From Hyperoodon ampullatus (lineage: Eukaryota > Chordata > Mammalia > Artiodactyla > Ziphiidae), in NCBI GenBank assembly GCA_949752795.1, contig CATKHW010000563.1, positions 1 through 64,000 of the forward strand: a stretch of DNA of 64,000 nucleotides, in the 5' to 3' direction. The position numbers and the translations under genes are program-made. Below the pieces are notes generated by a model. It saw only the letters and a list, made by a program, of their open reading frames with translations, was not told the DNA's origin and made no database searches. This document shows positions 1-12,164 of this stretch, piece after piece. Positions within the stretch are counted from its first letter, which is position 1. Each line of letters opens with the position of its first letter.

Positions 1-455
1 CTTAGAATCATCGTACCTGAATCCACCCATTTTGCTGCTACTGGTCTTATGACATTGATTTCATGGCTGAGGGATATTCCATCGTACGTAAGTACCACAA
101 TTTTTTGAACCATTTTTATATTTCCTGGTATATTTAAGGTGTACCCAAGTTGAGGTCCTTGTAAGCAGTGCAGCCCTAAATTTTGGGGTGGCTCTGTCTT
201 ATTGATTTTCAGTTTTCCCAGGGTATATTCCCTAGACTGGTAGTGCCCTTGGCTCTGTAGCTCTGTTCTTTACTTGTTTTAGGGAACACAATGTACTCCT
301 CCAGAGAGGCAGTTGGCAATTTACATCCCGCCCATCAGCATAACAAGGCTCCCTGTTCTCCAGGGCCTGTCTTGCCTTTCTGGTTTTTACACATTTTGTG
401 GATGTCCCTTTTGACCGGTGGGAAGTGATACTTCTTTGTAGTGCAGATTTGCATT
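1..455 (-). mobile_element. LINE-1 fragment cut by the left window edge
   Basis: This holds the ORF2-coding part only. The 3' UTR and tail lie to the left of the window. The element ends at GATTTGCATT (446-455), just before the GCTTGCTTGCTT motif and the palindrome at 469. Confidence 0.85.
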
Positions 456-468
456 GCCCGCTTGCTTG

Positions 469-543
469 CTTGGGCAAAAAATGGCGTATGCGTTTTCTCC
501 TGAATACATTCAGGAGAAAACTCATACGCCCTTTTTGGCCAAG
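469..543. repeat. Degenerate palindrome, monomer 1
   Basis: This is the same inverted repeat with five departures from symmetry: G for C at 474, one extra A in the A run, T for G at 482, C for T at 507 just right of the axis, and T for G at 522. The near-copy in monomer 7 (10894-10967) has only two mismatches. Confidence 0.88.
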
Positions 544-1316
544 TGCATCATTGTCGAAGTTGTGCCCCTCTTCCTGTGCTTTAAAGGCGATTCCAACGTA
601 CCTCTTGAAATCTGTTTCCTGCTATTCTGCCTCGCTTTCAAGTCCGCCTCGTTGCCTTCCCTCAACAGATTTTTGGACGATAGTTTTCCTTTATTACTCG
701 GCCAGTTTGTGAATTGCTGTGCAACTGAGCTCCATTTTTCAACTCGTTTTTGGTGAGCTGACCGCAAGTCCATCATTTTGGTTCTGGACCTATGCTGGTT
801 CCCGGAGGGGGGCTGAGACTTTGGTTAATTCTTCTTCCTGCCGGGAAGTTAGAGTGATATGTGACCGTCCAAATGCCTAACAGCTACTCTCTCATTGGTT
901 CTCCCTCTTCCCTTTCATCCTCTTCCAAATTGGAAACCTGTGCGAACCAGGAGGTTAAAGTGGCTGTCTCTCCAAGTTGGGAGGTTGAGAGTAAAGCAGA
1001 TGGAAAGTCAAAACGGAGCACCAGGAGAGGGACTATTCGTTGAGTTTTAGAAACCTTTTGTATTCACAGTATGTCCGTTCTCTAGGTTTCCCGTACATGT
1101 TATAACTGTAGTAATATTCCCTTCAACCTGGAGAGTTGGGACCCATGGAATGGGTGACAGGCATTTGTTATTTAATGGGTCTGCATTTGCTCACCCAATC
1201 TCACCAATCGTCTCAGTCCCAAGTGTCCAGCCTTATGCCACATCCAGCTGTCCTTGTAGATAGGATCATTCCAGGTTTCATCAGAGACTCTGAAGGAATT
1301 GTAAAGAATTTCCCAG

Positions 1317-2194
1317 TTTTTTTGTTTTGTTTTTGAAATTCCTTTTTATAGTGGGTTTGAGCTGATTCTCGCTGCCATGTTTATGCCAGTCTAGACACAC
1401 TTGATTCCCTTACGGAGACATATCAATACATAGGTTTTAAGATTCTTACTAGTCAGATATATTCCTCTGCGGGAAATATGGGGTTTTGAGTCCCTTTCAC
1501 TGAGGAAGGTGTAGGTCTTGTCTATTCCATAGTTGGTTTTTGGAACGGTACCTGTGCTTATATCAAACTCTGGTTTTATGCATCACCCCACCTCTCCTTC
1601 CCCCTTAAGCAGGCATAAGAGTGTTTTCTAAATGTGAGACACTGTTCTCTTTCCTAACTCAGTTCAAGTGTAGCCATGTTTACAGGATCTTCATAAGTGA
1701 TATCTTATGATAAGTTTCTTTTTCTGTGTGACTTATTTCACTTAGAATCATCGTACCTGAATCCACCCATTTTGCTGCTACTGGTCTTATGACATTGATT
1801 TCATGGCTGAGGGATATTCCATCGTACATAAGTACCACAATTTTTGAACCATTTTTATATTTCCTGGGATATTTAGGGTGTACCCAAGTTGAGGTCCTTG
1901 TAAACAGTGCAACCCTAAATTTTGGGGTGGCTCTGTCTTATTGATTTTCAGTTTTCCCAAGGTATATTCCCTAGACTGGAAGTGCCCTTGGCTCTGTTGC
2001 TCTGTTGTTTACTTGATTTAGGGAACACAATGCACTCCTCCGGAGAGGCAGTTGGCAATTTACATGCCGCCCATCAGCATAACAAGGCTCCCTGTTCTCC
2101 AGGGCCTGTCTTGCCTTTCTGGTTTTTACACATTTTGTGGATATCCCTTTTGACCGGTGGGAAGTGATACTTCTTTGTAGTGCAGATTTGCATT
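1317..2194 (-). mobile_element. 5'-truncated LINE-1 within the satellite monomer (copy spanning monomers 1-2)
   Basis: Read on the minus strand this is the 3' end of a LINE-1. The T-rich run at 1317-1335 is the antisense poly(A) tail. Next comes antisense 3' UTR, including a recognisable L1-like stretch around 1510-1700 (GTAGGTCTTGTCTATTCC, then CACCCCACCTCTCC, then AAGTGATATCTTATGATAAG). ORF2 C-terminal sequence follows up to GATTTGCATT at 2194. Length is ~880 bp, so the element is strongly 5'-truncated. Orders of segments match mammalian L1; the 3' UTR resembles laurasiatherian/cetartiodactyl families as I remember them. An equivalent copy spans every monomer boundary: offset ~1,314 of one monomer to ~455 of the next. 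No target-site duplication is visible. Confidence 0.88.
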
Positions 2195-3477
2195 GCCCGC
2201 TTGCTTGCTTGGCCAAAAAGGGCGTATGCGTTTTCTCCTGAATATATTAAGGAGAAAATGCATACGCCCTTTTTAGCCAAGTGCATCATTGTCGAAGTTG
2301 TGCCCCTCTTCCTGTGCTTTAAAGCCGATTCCAATGTACCTCTTGAAATCTGTTTCCTGCTATTCTGCCTCGCTTTCAAGTCCGCCTCGTTGCCTTCCCT
2401 CAAAAGATTTTTGGACGATAGTTGTCTTTATTTCTCGGCCAGTTTGTGAATTGCTGTGCCCCTGAGCTCCATTTTTCAATTCGTTTTTTGTGAGCTGACC
2501 GCAAGTCCAAAATTTTGGTTCAGGACCTATGCTGGTTCATTGTGGGGGGCTGAGACTTTGGTTAATTCTTCTTCCTGCCGGGAAGTTAGAGTGATATGTG
2601 CCCGTCCAAATGCCTAACAGCTACTCTCTCATTGGTTCTCCCTCTTCCCTTTCATCCTCTGCCAAATTGGCAACCTGTGCGAACCAGGAGGTTAAAGGGG
2701 CTGTCTCTCCAAGTTGGGAGGTTGATAGTAAAGCAGATGGAAAGTCAAACGGGAGCACCAGGAGAGGGACAATTCGTTGAGTTTTTGAAACCTTTCGTCT
2801 TCACAGTATGTCCGTTCTCTAGGTTTCCAGTACATGTTATAGCTGTAGTAATATTCCCTTCAACCTGGAGAGTTGGGACCCATGGAATGGGTGCTATGCA
2901 TTATTGCTTTAAAGGGTCTGCATTTGCTCACCCACTCTCACCAATCCTCTCAGTCCCAAGTGTCCAGCCTTATGCCACATCCAGCTGTCGTTGTAGATAG
3001 GGTCATTCCAGGTTTCATCAGAGACCCTGAAGGAATTGTAAAGAATTTCCCAGTTTTTTTGTTTTGTTTTTGAAATTCCTTTTTACAGTGGGTTTGAGCT
3101 GATTCTCGCTGCCATGTTTATGCCAGTCTAGACACACTTCATTCCCTTACGGAGACATATCAATACATAGGTTTTAAGATTCTTACTAGTCAGATATATT
3201 GCTCTGCGGGAAATATGGGGTTTTGTTTCCCTTTCACTGAGGAAGGTGTAGGTCTTGTCTATTCCATAGTTGGTTTTTGGAACGGTACCTGTGCTTATAT
3301 CAAACTCTGGTTTTATGCATCACCCCACCTCTCCTTCCCCCTTAAGCAGGCATAAGAGTGTTTTCTAAATGTGAGACACTGTTCTCTTTCCTAACTCAGT
3401 TCAAGTGTAGCCATGTTTACAGGATCTTCATAAGTGATATCTTATGATAAGTTTCTTTTTCTGTGTGACTTATTTCA
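1741..3477 (+). repeat. Monomer 2 (1,737 bp), older form
   Basis: Pairs with monomer 8. Palindrome 2208-2281 has three mismatches (TATTAAGG, AAAATGC and TTTTTAGCC in the right arm). The non-L1 core has a 134-codon plus frame at 2596-3000, an accident of two missing stops that is repeated in monomer 8. Confidence 0.96.
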
Positions 3478-5214
3478 CTTAGAATCATCGTACCTGAATC
3501 CACCCATTTTGCTGCTACTGGTCTTATGACATTGATTTCATGGCTTAGGGCTATTCCATCGTACGTAAGTACCACAATTTTTTGAACCATTTTTATATTT
3601 CCTGGGATATTTAAGGTGTACCCAAGTTGATGTCCTTGTAAGCAGTGCAGCCATAAATTTTGGGGTGGCTCTGTCTTATTGATTTTCAGCTTTCCCAAGG
3701 TATATTCCCTAGACTGGAAGTGCCCTTGGCTCTGTAGCTCTGTTCTTTACTTGTTTTAGGGAATACAATGCACTCCTCCGGAGAGGCAGTTGGCAATTTA
3801 CATCCCGCCCATCAGCATAACAAGGCTCCCTGTTCTCCAGGGCCTGTCTTGCCTTTCTGGTTTTTACACATTTTGTGGATGTCCCTTTTGACCGGTGGGA
3901 AGTGATACTTCTTTGTAGTGCAGATTTGCATTGCCCGCTTGCTTGCTTAGCCAAAATGGCGTATTTGTTTTCTCCTGAATATATTCAGGAGAAAACTCAT
4001 ACGCCCTTTTTGGCCAAGTGCATCATTGTCGAAGTTGTGCCCCTCTTCCTGTGCTTTAAAGGCGATTCCAATGTACCTCTTGAAAACTGTTTCCTGCTCT
4101 TCTGCCTCGCTTTCAAGTCCGCCTCGTTGCCTTCCCTCAACAGATTTTTGGACGATAGTTGTCCTTTATTACTCGGCCAGTTTGTGAGTTGCTGTGCCCC
4201 TGAGCTCCATTTTTCAACTCGTTTTTGGTGAGCTGACCGCAAGTCCAAAATTTTGCTTCAGGACCTATACTGGTACCCGGTGGGTTGCTGAGACTTTGGT
4301 TAATTCTTCTTCCTGCCGGGAAATTACAGTGATATGTGCCCGTCCAAATGCCTAACAGCTACTCTCTCATTGGTTCTCCCTCTTCCCTTTCATCCTCTGC
4401 CAAATTGGCTACTGTGTGAACCAGGAGGTTAAAGGGGCTGTCTCTCCAAGTTGGGAGGTTGATAGTAAAGCAGATGGAAAGTCAAAACCGAGCACCAGGA
4501 GAGGGACTATTCGTTGAGTTTTAGAAACCTTTCGTATTCACAGTGTGTCCGTTCTCTAGGTTTCCCGTACATGTTATAGCTGTAGGAATATTCCCTTTAA
4601 CCTGCAGAGTTGCGACCCAAGGAATGGGTGCCAGGCATTTGTGCTTTAAAGGGTCTGCATTTGCTCACCCAATCTCACCAATCCTCTCAGTCCCAAGTGT
4701 CCAGCCTTATGCCACATCCAGCTGTCGTTGTAGGTAGGGTCATTCCAGGTTTCATCAGAGACCCTGAAGGAATTGTAAAGATTTTCCCAGTTTTTTTGTT
4801 TTGTTTTTGAAATTCCTTTTTATAGTGGGTTTGAGCTGATTCTCACTGCCATGTTTATGCCAGTCTGGACACACTTGATTCCCTTACGGAGACATATCAA
4901 TACATAGGTTTTAAGATTCTTACTAGTCAGATATATTCCTCTGCGGGAAATATGGGGTTTTGAGTCCCTTTCACTGAGGAAGGTGTAGGTCTTGTCTTTT
5001 CCATAGTTGGTTTTTGGAACGGTACTTGTGCCTATATCAAACTCTGGTTTTATGCATCACCCCACCTCTCCTTCCCCCTTAAGCAGGCATAAGAGTGTTT
5101 TCTAAATGTGAGACACTGTTCTCTTTCCTAACTCAGTTCAAGTGTAGCCATGTTTATAGGATCTTCATTAGTGATATCTTATGATAAGTTTCTTTTTCTG
5201 TGTGACTTATTTCA
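3478..5214 (+). repeat. Monomer 3 (1,737 bp), older form
   Basis: Pairs with monomer 9. The start has GGCTTAGGGCTATTCC instead of GGCTGAGGGATATTCC. Palindrome 3946-4018 is one base short in the left arm and mismatched (CAAAATGGCGTATTTG). Confidence 0.96.
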
Positions 5215-6948
5215 CTTAGAATCATCGTACCTGAATCCACCCATTTTGCTGCTACTGGTCTTAGGACATTGATTTCATGGCTGAGGGATATTCCATCGTA
5301 CGTAAGTACCACAATTTTTTGAACCATTTTTATATTTCCTGGGATACTTAAGGTGTATCCAAGTTGAGGTCCTTGTAAGCAGTGCAGCCCTAAATTTTGG
5401 GGTGGCTCTGTCTTATTGATTTTCAGTATTCCCAAGGTATATTCCTTAGACTGGAAGTGCCCTTGGCTCTCTAGGTCTGTTGTTTACTTGTTTTAGGGTA
5501 CACAATGCACTCCTCCAGAGAGGCAGTTGGCAATTTACATCCCGCCCATCAGCATAACAAGGCTCCCTGTTCTCCAGGGCCTGTCTTGCCTTTCTGGTTT
5601 TTACACATTTGTGGATGTCCCTTTTGACCGGTGGGAAGTGATACTTCTTTGTAGTGCAGATTTGCATTGCCCGCTTGCTTGCTTGGCCAAAAAGGGCGTA
5701 TGCGTTTTCTTCTGAATATATTCAGTAGAAAATGCATACACCCTTTTTGGCCAAGTGCATCATTGTCGAAGTTGTGCCCCTCTTCCTCTGCTTTAAAGGC
5801 GATTCCAACGTACCTCTTCAGATCTGTTTCCTGATATTCTGCCTTGCTTTCAAGTCCGCCTCGTTGCCTTCCCTCAACAGATTTTTGGACGATAGTTTTC
5901 CTTTATTACTCGACCAGTTTGTGAATTGCTGTGCCCCTGAGCTCCATTTTTCAACTCGTTTTTGGTGAGCTGACCGCAAGTCCAACATTTTGGTTCAGGA
6001 CCTATGCTGGTTCCCGGAGGGGTCTGAGACTTTGGTTAATTCTTCTTCCTGCCGGGAAGTTAGAGTGATATGTGACCGTCCAAATGCCTAACAGCTACTC
6101 TCTCATTGGTTCTCCCTCTTCCCTTGCATCCTCTGCCAAATTGGAAACCTGTGCGAACCAGGAGGTTAAAGTGGCTGTCTCTCCAAGTTGGGAGGTTGAG
6201 AGTAAAGCAGATGGAAAGTCAAACCAGAGCACCAGGAGAGGGACTATTCGTTGAGTTTTAGAAACCTTTCGTATTCACAGTATGTCCGCTCTCTAGGTTT
6301 CCCGTACATGTTATAACTGTAGTAATATTCCCTTCAACCTGGAGAGTGGGACGCATGGAATGGGTGCCAGGCATTTGTGATTTAATGGGTCTGCATTTGC
6401 TCACCCAATCTCACCAATTCTCTAAGTCCCAAGTGTCCAGGCTTATGCCACATCCAGCTTTCGTTGTACATAGGGTCATTCCAGGTTTCATCAGAGACAC
6501 TGAAGGAATTGTAAAGAATTTCCCAGATTTTTGTTTTGTTTTTGAAATTCCTTTTTATACTGGTTTGAGCTGATTCTGGCTGCCATGTTTATGCCAGTCT
6601 AGACACACTTGATTCCCTTATGGAGACATATCAATACATAGATTTTAAGATTCTTACTAGTCAGATATATTCCTCTGTGGGAAATATAGGGTTTTGAGTC
6701 CCTTTCACTGAGGAAGGTGTAGGTCTTGTCTATTCCATAGTTGGTTTTTGGAACGGTACCTGTGCTTATATCAAACTCTGGTTTTATGCATCACCCCACC
6801 TCTCCTTCCCCCTTAAGCAGGCATAAGAGTGTTTTCTAAATGTGAGACACTGTTCTCTTTCCTAACTCAGTTCAAGTGTTGCCATGTGTACAGGATCTTC
6901 ATAAGTGATATCTTATGATAAGTTTCTTTTTCTGTGTGACTTATTTCA
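5215..6948 (+). repeat. Monomer 4 (1,734 bp), older form
   Basis: Pairs with the first two thirds of monomer 10. Palindrome 5682-5755 has three mismatches (TTCTTCTG against CAGTAGAA, AAAATGC, CATACACCC). From ~6,415 it departs from monomer 10. Confidence 0.96.
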
Positions 6949-8686
6949 CTTAGAATCATCGCACCTGAATCCACACATTTTGATGCTACTTGTCTTATGA
7001 CATTGATTTCATGGCTGAGGGATATTCCATCGTATGAAAGTACCACAATTTTTTGAACCATTTTTATATTTCCTGTGATACTTAAGGTGTATCCAAGTTG
7101 AGGTCCTTGTAAGCAGTGCAGCCCTAAATTTTGGGGTGGCTCTGTCTCATTGATTTTCAGTTTTCCCAAGGAATATTCCCTAGACTGGAAGTGCCCTTGG
7201 CTCTGTAGGTCTGTTCTTTACTTGTTTTAGGGAACACAATGCACTCCTCCAGAGAGGCAGCTGGCAATTTACATCCCGCCCATCAGCATAACAAGGCTCC
7301 CTGTTCTCCAGAGCCTGTCTTGCCTTTCTGGTTTTTACACATTTTGTGGATGTCCCTTTTGACCGGTGGGAAGTGATACTTCTTTGTAGTGCAGATTTGC
7401 ATTGCCCGTTTGCTTGCTTGGCCAAAAAGGGCGTATGCGTTTTCTCCTGAATATATTCAGGAGAAAACGCATACACCCTTTTTGGCCAAGTGCATCATTG
7501 TCGAAGTTGTGCCCCTCTTCCTGTGCTTTAAAGGCGATTCCAACGTACCTCTTGAAATATGTTTCCTCCTATTCTGCCTCGCTTTCAAGTCCGCCTCGTT
7601 GCCTTCTCTCAACAGATTTTTGGACGATAGTTCTCCTTTATTACTCCACCAGTTTGTGAATTGCTGTGCCCCTGAGCTCCATTTTTCAACTCGTTTTTGG
7701 TGAGCTGACCGCAAGTCCAAAATTTTGGTTCAGGACTTTTATGGTTCCCGGTGCGTGGCTGAGACTTTGGTTAATTCTTCTTACTGCCGGGAAATTACAG
7801 TGATATGTGCCCGTCCAAATGCCTAACAGCTACTCTCTCATTGGTTCTCCCTCTTCCCTTTCATCCTCTGCCAAATTGGCAACTTGTGTGAACCAGGAGG
7901 TTAAATGGGCTGTCTCTCCAAGATGGGAGGTTGATAGTAAAGCAGTTGAAAACTCAAACCGGAGCACCAGGAGAGGGACTATTCGTTGAGTTTTAGAAAC
8001 CTTTCGTATTCACAGTGTGTCCGTTCCCTAGGTTTCCCGTACATGTTATAACTGTAGTAATATTCCCTTCAACCTGGAGAGTTGGGACCCATGGAATGGG
8101 TGCCAGGCAATTGTGCTTTAAAGGGTCTGCATTTCCTCACCCAATCTCACCAATCGTCTCAGTCCCAAGTGTCCCTCCTTATGCCATATCCAGCTGTCGT
8201 TGTAGATACGGTCATTCCAGTTTTCATCAGAGACCCTGAAGGAATTGTAAAGAATTTCCCAGTTTTTTTGTTTTGTTTTTGAAATTCCTTTTTATAGTGG
8301 GTTTGAGCTGATTCTCGCTGCCATGTTTATGCCAGTCTAGACACACTTGATTCTCTTATGGAGACATATCAATACATAGGTTTTAAGATTCTTACTAGTC
8401 AGATATATTCCTCTGCGGGAAATATGTTGTTTTGAGTCCCTTTCACTGAGGAAGGTATAGGTCTTGTCTATTCCATAGTTGGTTTTTGGAACGGTACCTG
8501 TGCTTATATCAAACTCTGGTTTTATGCATCACCCCACCTCTCCTTCCCCATTAAGCAGGCATAAGAGTGTTTTCTAAATATGAGACACTGTTCTCTTTCC
8601 TAACTCAGTTCAAGTGTAGCCATGTTTATAGGATCTTCATAAGTGATATCTTATGATAAGTTTCTTTTTCTGTGTGACTTATTTCA
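6949..8686 (+). repeat. Monomer 5 (1,738 bp), older form
   Basis: It has no near copy in the window. Palindrome 7417-7490 has a single mismatch (CATACACCC). Private changes include AAGCAGTTGAAAACTC near 7,942 and CCACACATTTTGATGC near 6,971. Confidence 0.95.
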
Positions 8687-10425
8687 CTTAGAATCTTCGT
8701 ACCTGAATCAACCCATTTTGCTGCTACTGGTCTTATGACATTGATTTCATGCCTGAGGGATATTCCATCGTACGTAAGTACCACAATTTTTTGAACCATT
8801 TTTATATTTCCTGGGATACTTAAGGTGTATCCAATTTGAGGTCCTTGTAAGCAGTGCAGCCCTAAATTTTGGGGTGGCTCTGTCTTATTGATTTTCAGTA
8901 TTCCCAAGGTATATTCCTTAGACTGGAAGTGCCCTTGGCTCTCTAGGTCTGTTGTTTACTTGTTTTAGGGAACACAATGCACTCCTCCAGAGAGGCAGTT
9001 GGCAATTTACATCCCGCCCATCAGCATAACAAGGCTCCCTGTTCTCCAGGGCCTGTCTTGCCTTTCTTGTTTTTACATAATTTGTGGAAATCCCTTTTGA
9101 CCGGTGGGAAGTGATACTTCTTTGTAGTGTAGATTTGCATTGCCCGCTTGCTTGCTTGGCCCGCAAGGGCGTATGCGTTTTCTCCTGAATATATTCAGGA
9201 GAAAACTCTTACTCCCTTTTTGGCCAAGTGCATCATTGTCGAAGTTGTGCCCCTCTTCCTGTGCTTTAAAGGTGATTCCAACGTACCTCTTGAAATCTGT
9301 TTCCTGCTATTCTGCCTCGCATTAAAGTCCGCCTCGTTGCCTTCCCTCAACAGATTTTTGGATGATAGTTGTCCTTTATTACTCAGCCAGTTTGTGAATT
9401 GCTGTGCCCCTGAGCTCCATTTTTCAACTCGTTTTTGGTGAGCTGACCGCAAGTCCAACATTTTGGTTCAGGACCTATGCTGGTTCCCTGTGGGGGGCTG
9501 AGACTTTGGTTAATTCTTCTTCCTGCTGGGAAGTTAGAGTGATATGTGCCCGTCCAAATGCCTAACAGCTACTCTCTCATTGGTTCTCCCTCTTCCCTTT
9601 CATCCTCTGCCAAATTGGCAACCTGTGAGGACCAGGAGGTTAAAGGGGCTGTCTCTCCAAGTTGGGAGGTTGATAGTAAAGCAGATGGAAAGTCAAACCG
9701 CAGCACCGGGAGAGGGACTATTCGTTGAGTTTTAGAAACCTTTCGTATTCACAGTGTGTCCGTTCTCTAGGTTTCCCGTACATGTTATAGCTGTAGTAAT
9801 ATTCCCTTCAACCTGGAGAGTTGGGTCCCATGGAATGGGTGCCAGGCATTTGTGCTTGAAAGGGTCTGCATTTGCTCACCCAATCTCACCAATCGTCTCA
9901 GTCCCAAGTATCCCTCCTTATGCCACATCCAGCTGTCATTGTAGATATGGTCATTCCAGGTTTCATCAGAGACCCTGAAGGAATTGTAAAGAATTTCCCA
10001 GTTTTTTTGTTTTGTTTTTGAAATTCCTTTTTATAGTGGGTTTGAGCTGATTCCCGCTGCCATGTTTATACCAGTCTAGACACATTTGATTCCCTTACGG
10101 AGACATATCAATACATAGGTTTTAAGATTCTTACTAGTCAGATATATTCCTCTGCGGGAAATATGGGGTTTTGAGTCCCTTTCACTGAGGACGGTGTAGG
10201 TCATGTCTATTCCATAGTTGGTTTTTGGAACGGTACCTGTGCTTATATCAAACTCTGGTTTTATGCATCACCCCAGCTCTCCTTCCCCCTTAAGCAGGCA
10301 TAAGAGTGTTTTCTTAATGTGAGACACTGTTCTCTTTCCTAACTCAGTTCAAGTGTAGCCATGTTTATAGGATCTTCATAAGTGATATATTATGATAAGT
10401 TTCCTTTTCTCTGTGACTTATTTCA
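8687..10425 (+). repeat. Monomer 6 (1,739 bp), older form
   Basis: It has no near copy in the window. Palindrome 9155-9228 has five mismatches (GGCCCGCAAGGG on the left; ACTCTTACTCCC on the right). It already carries GAGGACGGTGTAGG near 10,190, the state otherwise typical of the younger zone. Confidence 0.95.
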
Positions 10426-12164
10426 CTTAGAATCATCGTACCTGAATCCACCCATTTTGCTGCTACTGGTCTTATGACATTGATTTCATGGCTTAGGGCT
10501 ATTCCATCGTACGTAAGTACCAGAATTTTTTGAACCATTTTTATATTTCCTGGGATATTTAAGGTGTACCCAAGTTGAGGTCCTTGTAAGCAGTGCAGCC
10601 CTAAATTTTGGGGTGGCTCTGTCTTATTGATTTTCAGTTTTCCCAGGGTATATTCCCTAGACTGGAAGTGCCCTTGGCTCTGTAGCTCTGTTCTTTACTT
10701 GTTTTAGGGAACACAATGTACTCCTCCAGAGAGGCAGTTGGCAATTTACATCCCGCCCATCAGCATAACAAGGCTCCCTGTTCTCCAGGGCCTGTCTTGC
10801 CTTTCTGGTTTTTACACATTTTGTGGATGTCCCTTTTGACCGGTGGGAAGTGATACTTCTTTGTAGTGCAGATTTGCATTGCCCGCTTGCTTGCTTGGGC
10901 AAAAATGGCGTATGCGTTTTCTCCTGAATATATTCAGGAGAAAACGCATACGCCCTTTTTGGCCAAGTGCATCATTGTCGAAGTTGTGCCCCTCTTCCTG
11001 TGCTTTAAAGGCGATTCCAACGTACCTCTTGAAATCTGTTTCCTGCTATTCTGCCTCGCTTTCAAGTCCGCCTCGTTGCCTTCCCTCAACAGATTTTTGG
11101 ACGATAGATTTCCTTTATTACTCGGCTAGTTTGTGAATTGCTGTGCAACTGAGCTCCATTTTTCAACTCGTTTTTGGTGAGCTGACCGCAAGTCCATCAT
11201 TTTGGTTCTGGACCTATGCTGGTTCCCGGAGGGGGGCTGAGACTTTGGTTAATTCTTCTTCCTGCCGGGAAGTTAGAGTGATATGTGACCGTCCAAATGC
11301 CTAACAGCTACTCTCTCATTGGTTCTCCCTCTTCCCTTTCATCCTCTTCCAAATTGGAAACCTGTGCGAACCAGGAGGTTAAAGTGGCTGTCTCTCCAAG
11401 TTGGGAGGTTGAGAGTAAAGCAGATGGAAAGTCAAAACGGAGCACCAGGAGAGGGACTATTCGTTGAGTTTTAGAAACCTTTTGTATTCACAGTATGTCC
11501 GTTCTCTAGGTTTCCCGTACATGTTATAACTGTAGTAATATTCCCTTCAACCTGGAGAGTTGGGACCCATGGAATGGGTGACAGGCATTTGTTATTTAAT
11601 GGGTCTGCATTTGCTCACCCAATCTCACCAATCGTCTCAGTCCCAAGTGTCCAGCCTTATGCCACATCCAGCTGTCCTTGTAGATAGGATCATTCCAGGT
11701 TTCATCAGAGACTCTGAAGGAATTGTAAAGAATTTCCCAGTTTTTTTGTTTTGTTTTTGAAATTCCTTTTTATAGTGGGTTTGAGCTGATTCTCGCTGCC
11801 ATGTTTATGCCAGTCTAGACACACTTGATTCCCTTACGGAGACATATCAATACATAGGTTTTAAGATTCTTACTAGTCAGATATATTCCTCTGCGGGAAA
11901 TATGGGGTTTTGAGTCCCTTTCACTGAGGAAGGTGTAGGTCTTGTCTATTCCATAGTTGGTTTTTGGAACGGTACCTGTGCTTATATCAAACTCTGGTTT
12001 TATGCATCACCCCACCTCTCCTTCCCCCTTAAGCAGGCATAAGAGTGTTTTCTAAATGTGAGACACTGTTCTCTTTCCTAACTCAGTTCAAGTGTAGCCA
12101 TGTTTACAGGATCTTCATAAGTGATATCTTATGATAAGTTTCTTTTTCTGTGTGACTTATTTCA
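10426..12164 (+). repeat. Monomer 7 (1,739 bp), older form, start chimeric
   Basis: Copy of monomer 1 except its first ~110 bases, which have GGCTTAGGGCTATTCC and GTACCAGAATTTT as in monomer 9. Palindrome 10894-10967 has two mismatches. Confidence 0.95.

Larger units (their letters stand above)
1..1740 (+). repeat. Monomer 1 (1,740 bp), older form
   Basis: Near copy of monomer 7 from about 200 onward: both have CCCAGGGTATATT, AATGTACTCC and GGGACCCATGGAATGGGTGA. It differs in the first ~130 bases and in the palindrome (469-543, five departures). Confidence 0.96.

Noticed and set aside
2596..3000. 134-codon plus-strand frame in monomers 2 and 8 as a possible gene
   Set aside because: It exists only where two stop codons happen to be lost, and in other monomers the same region is split into two frames. 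No start context or domain supports it.
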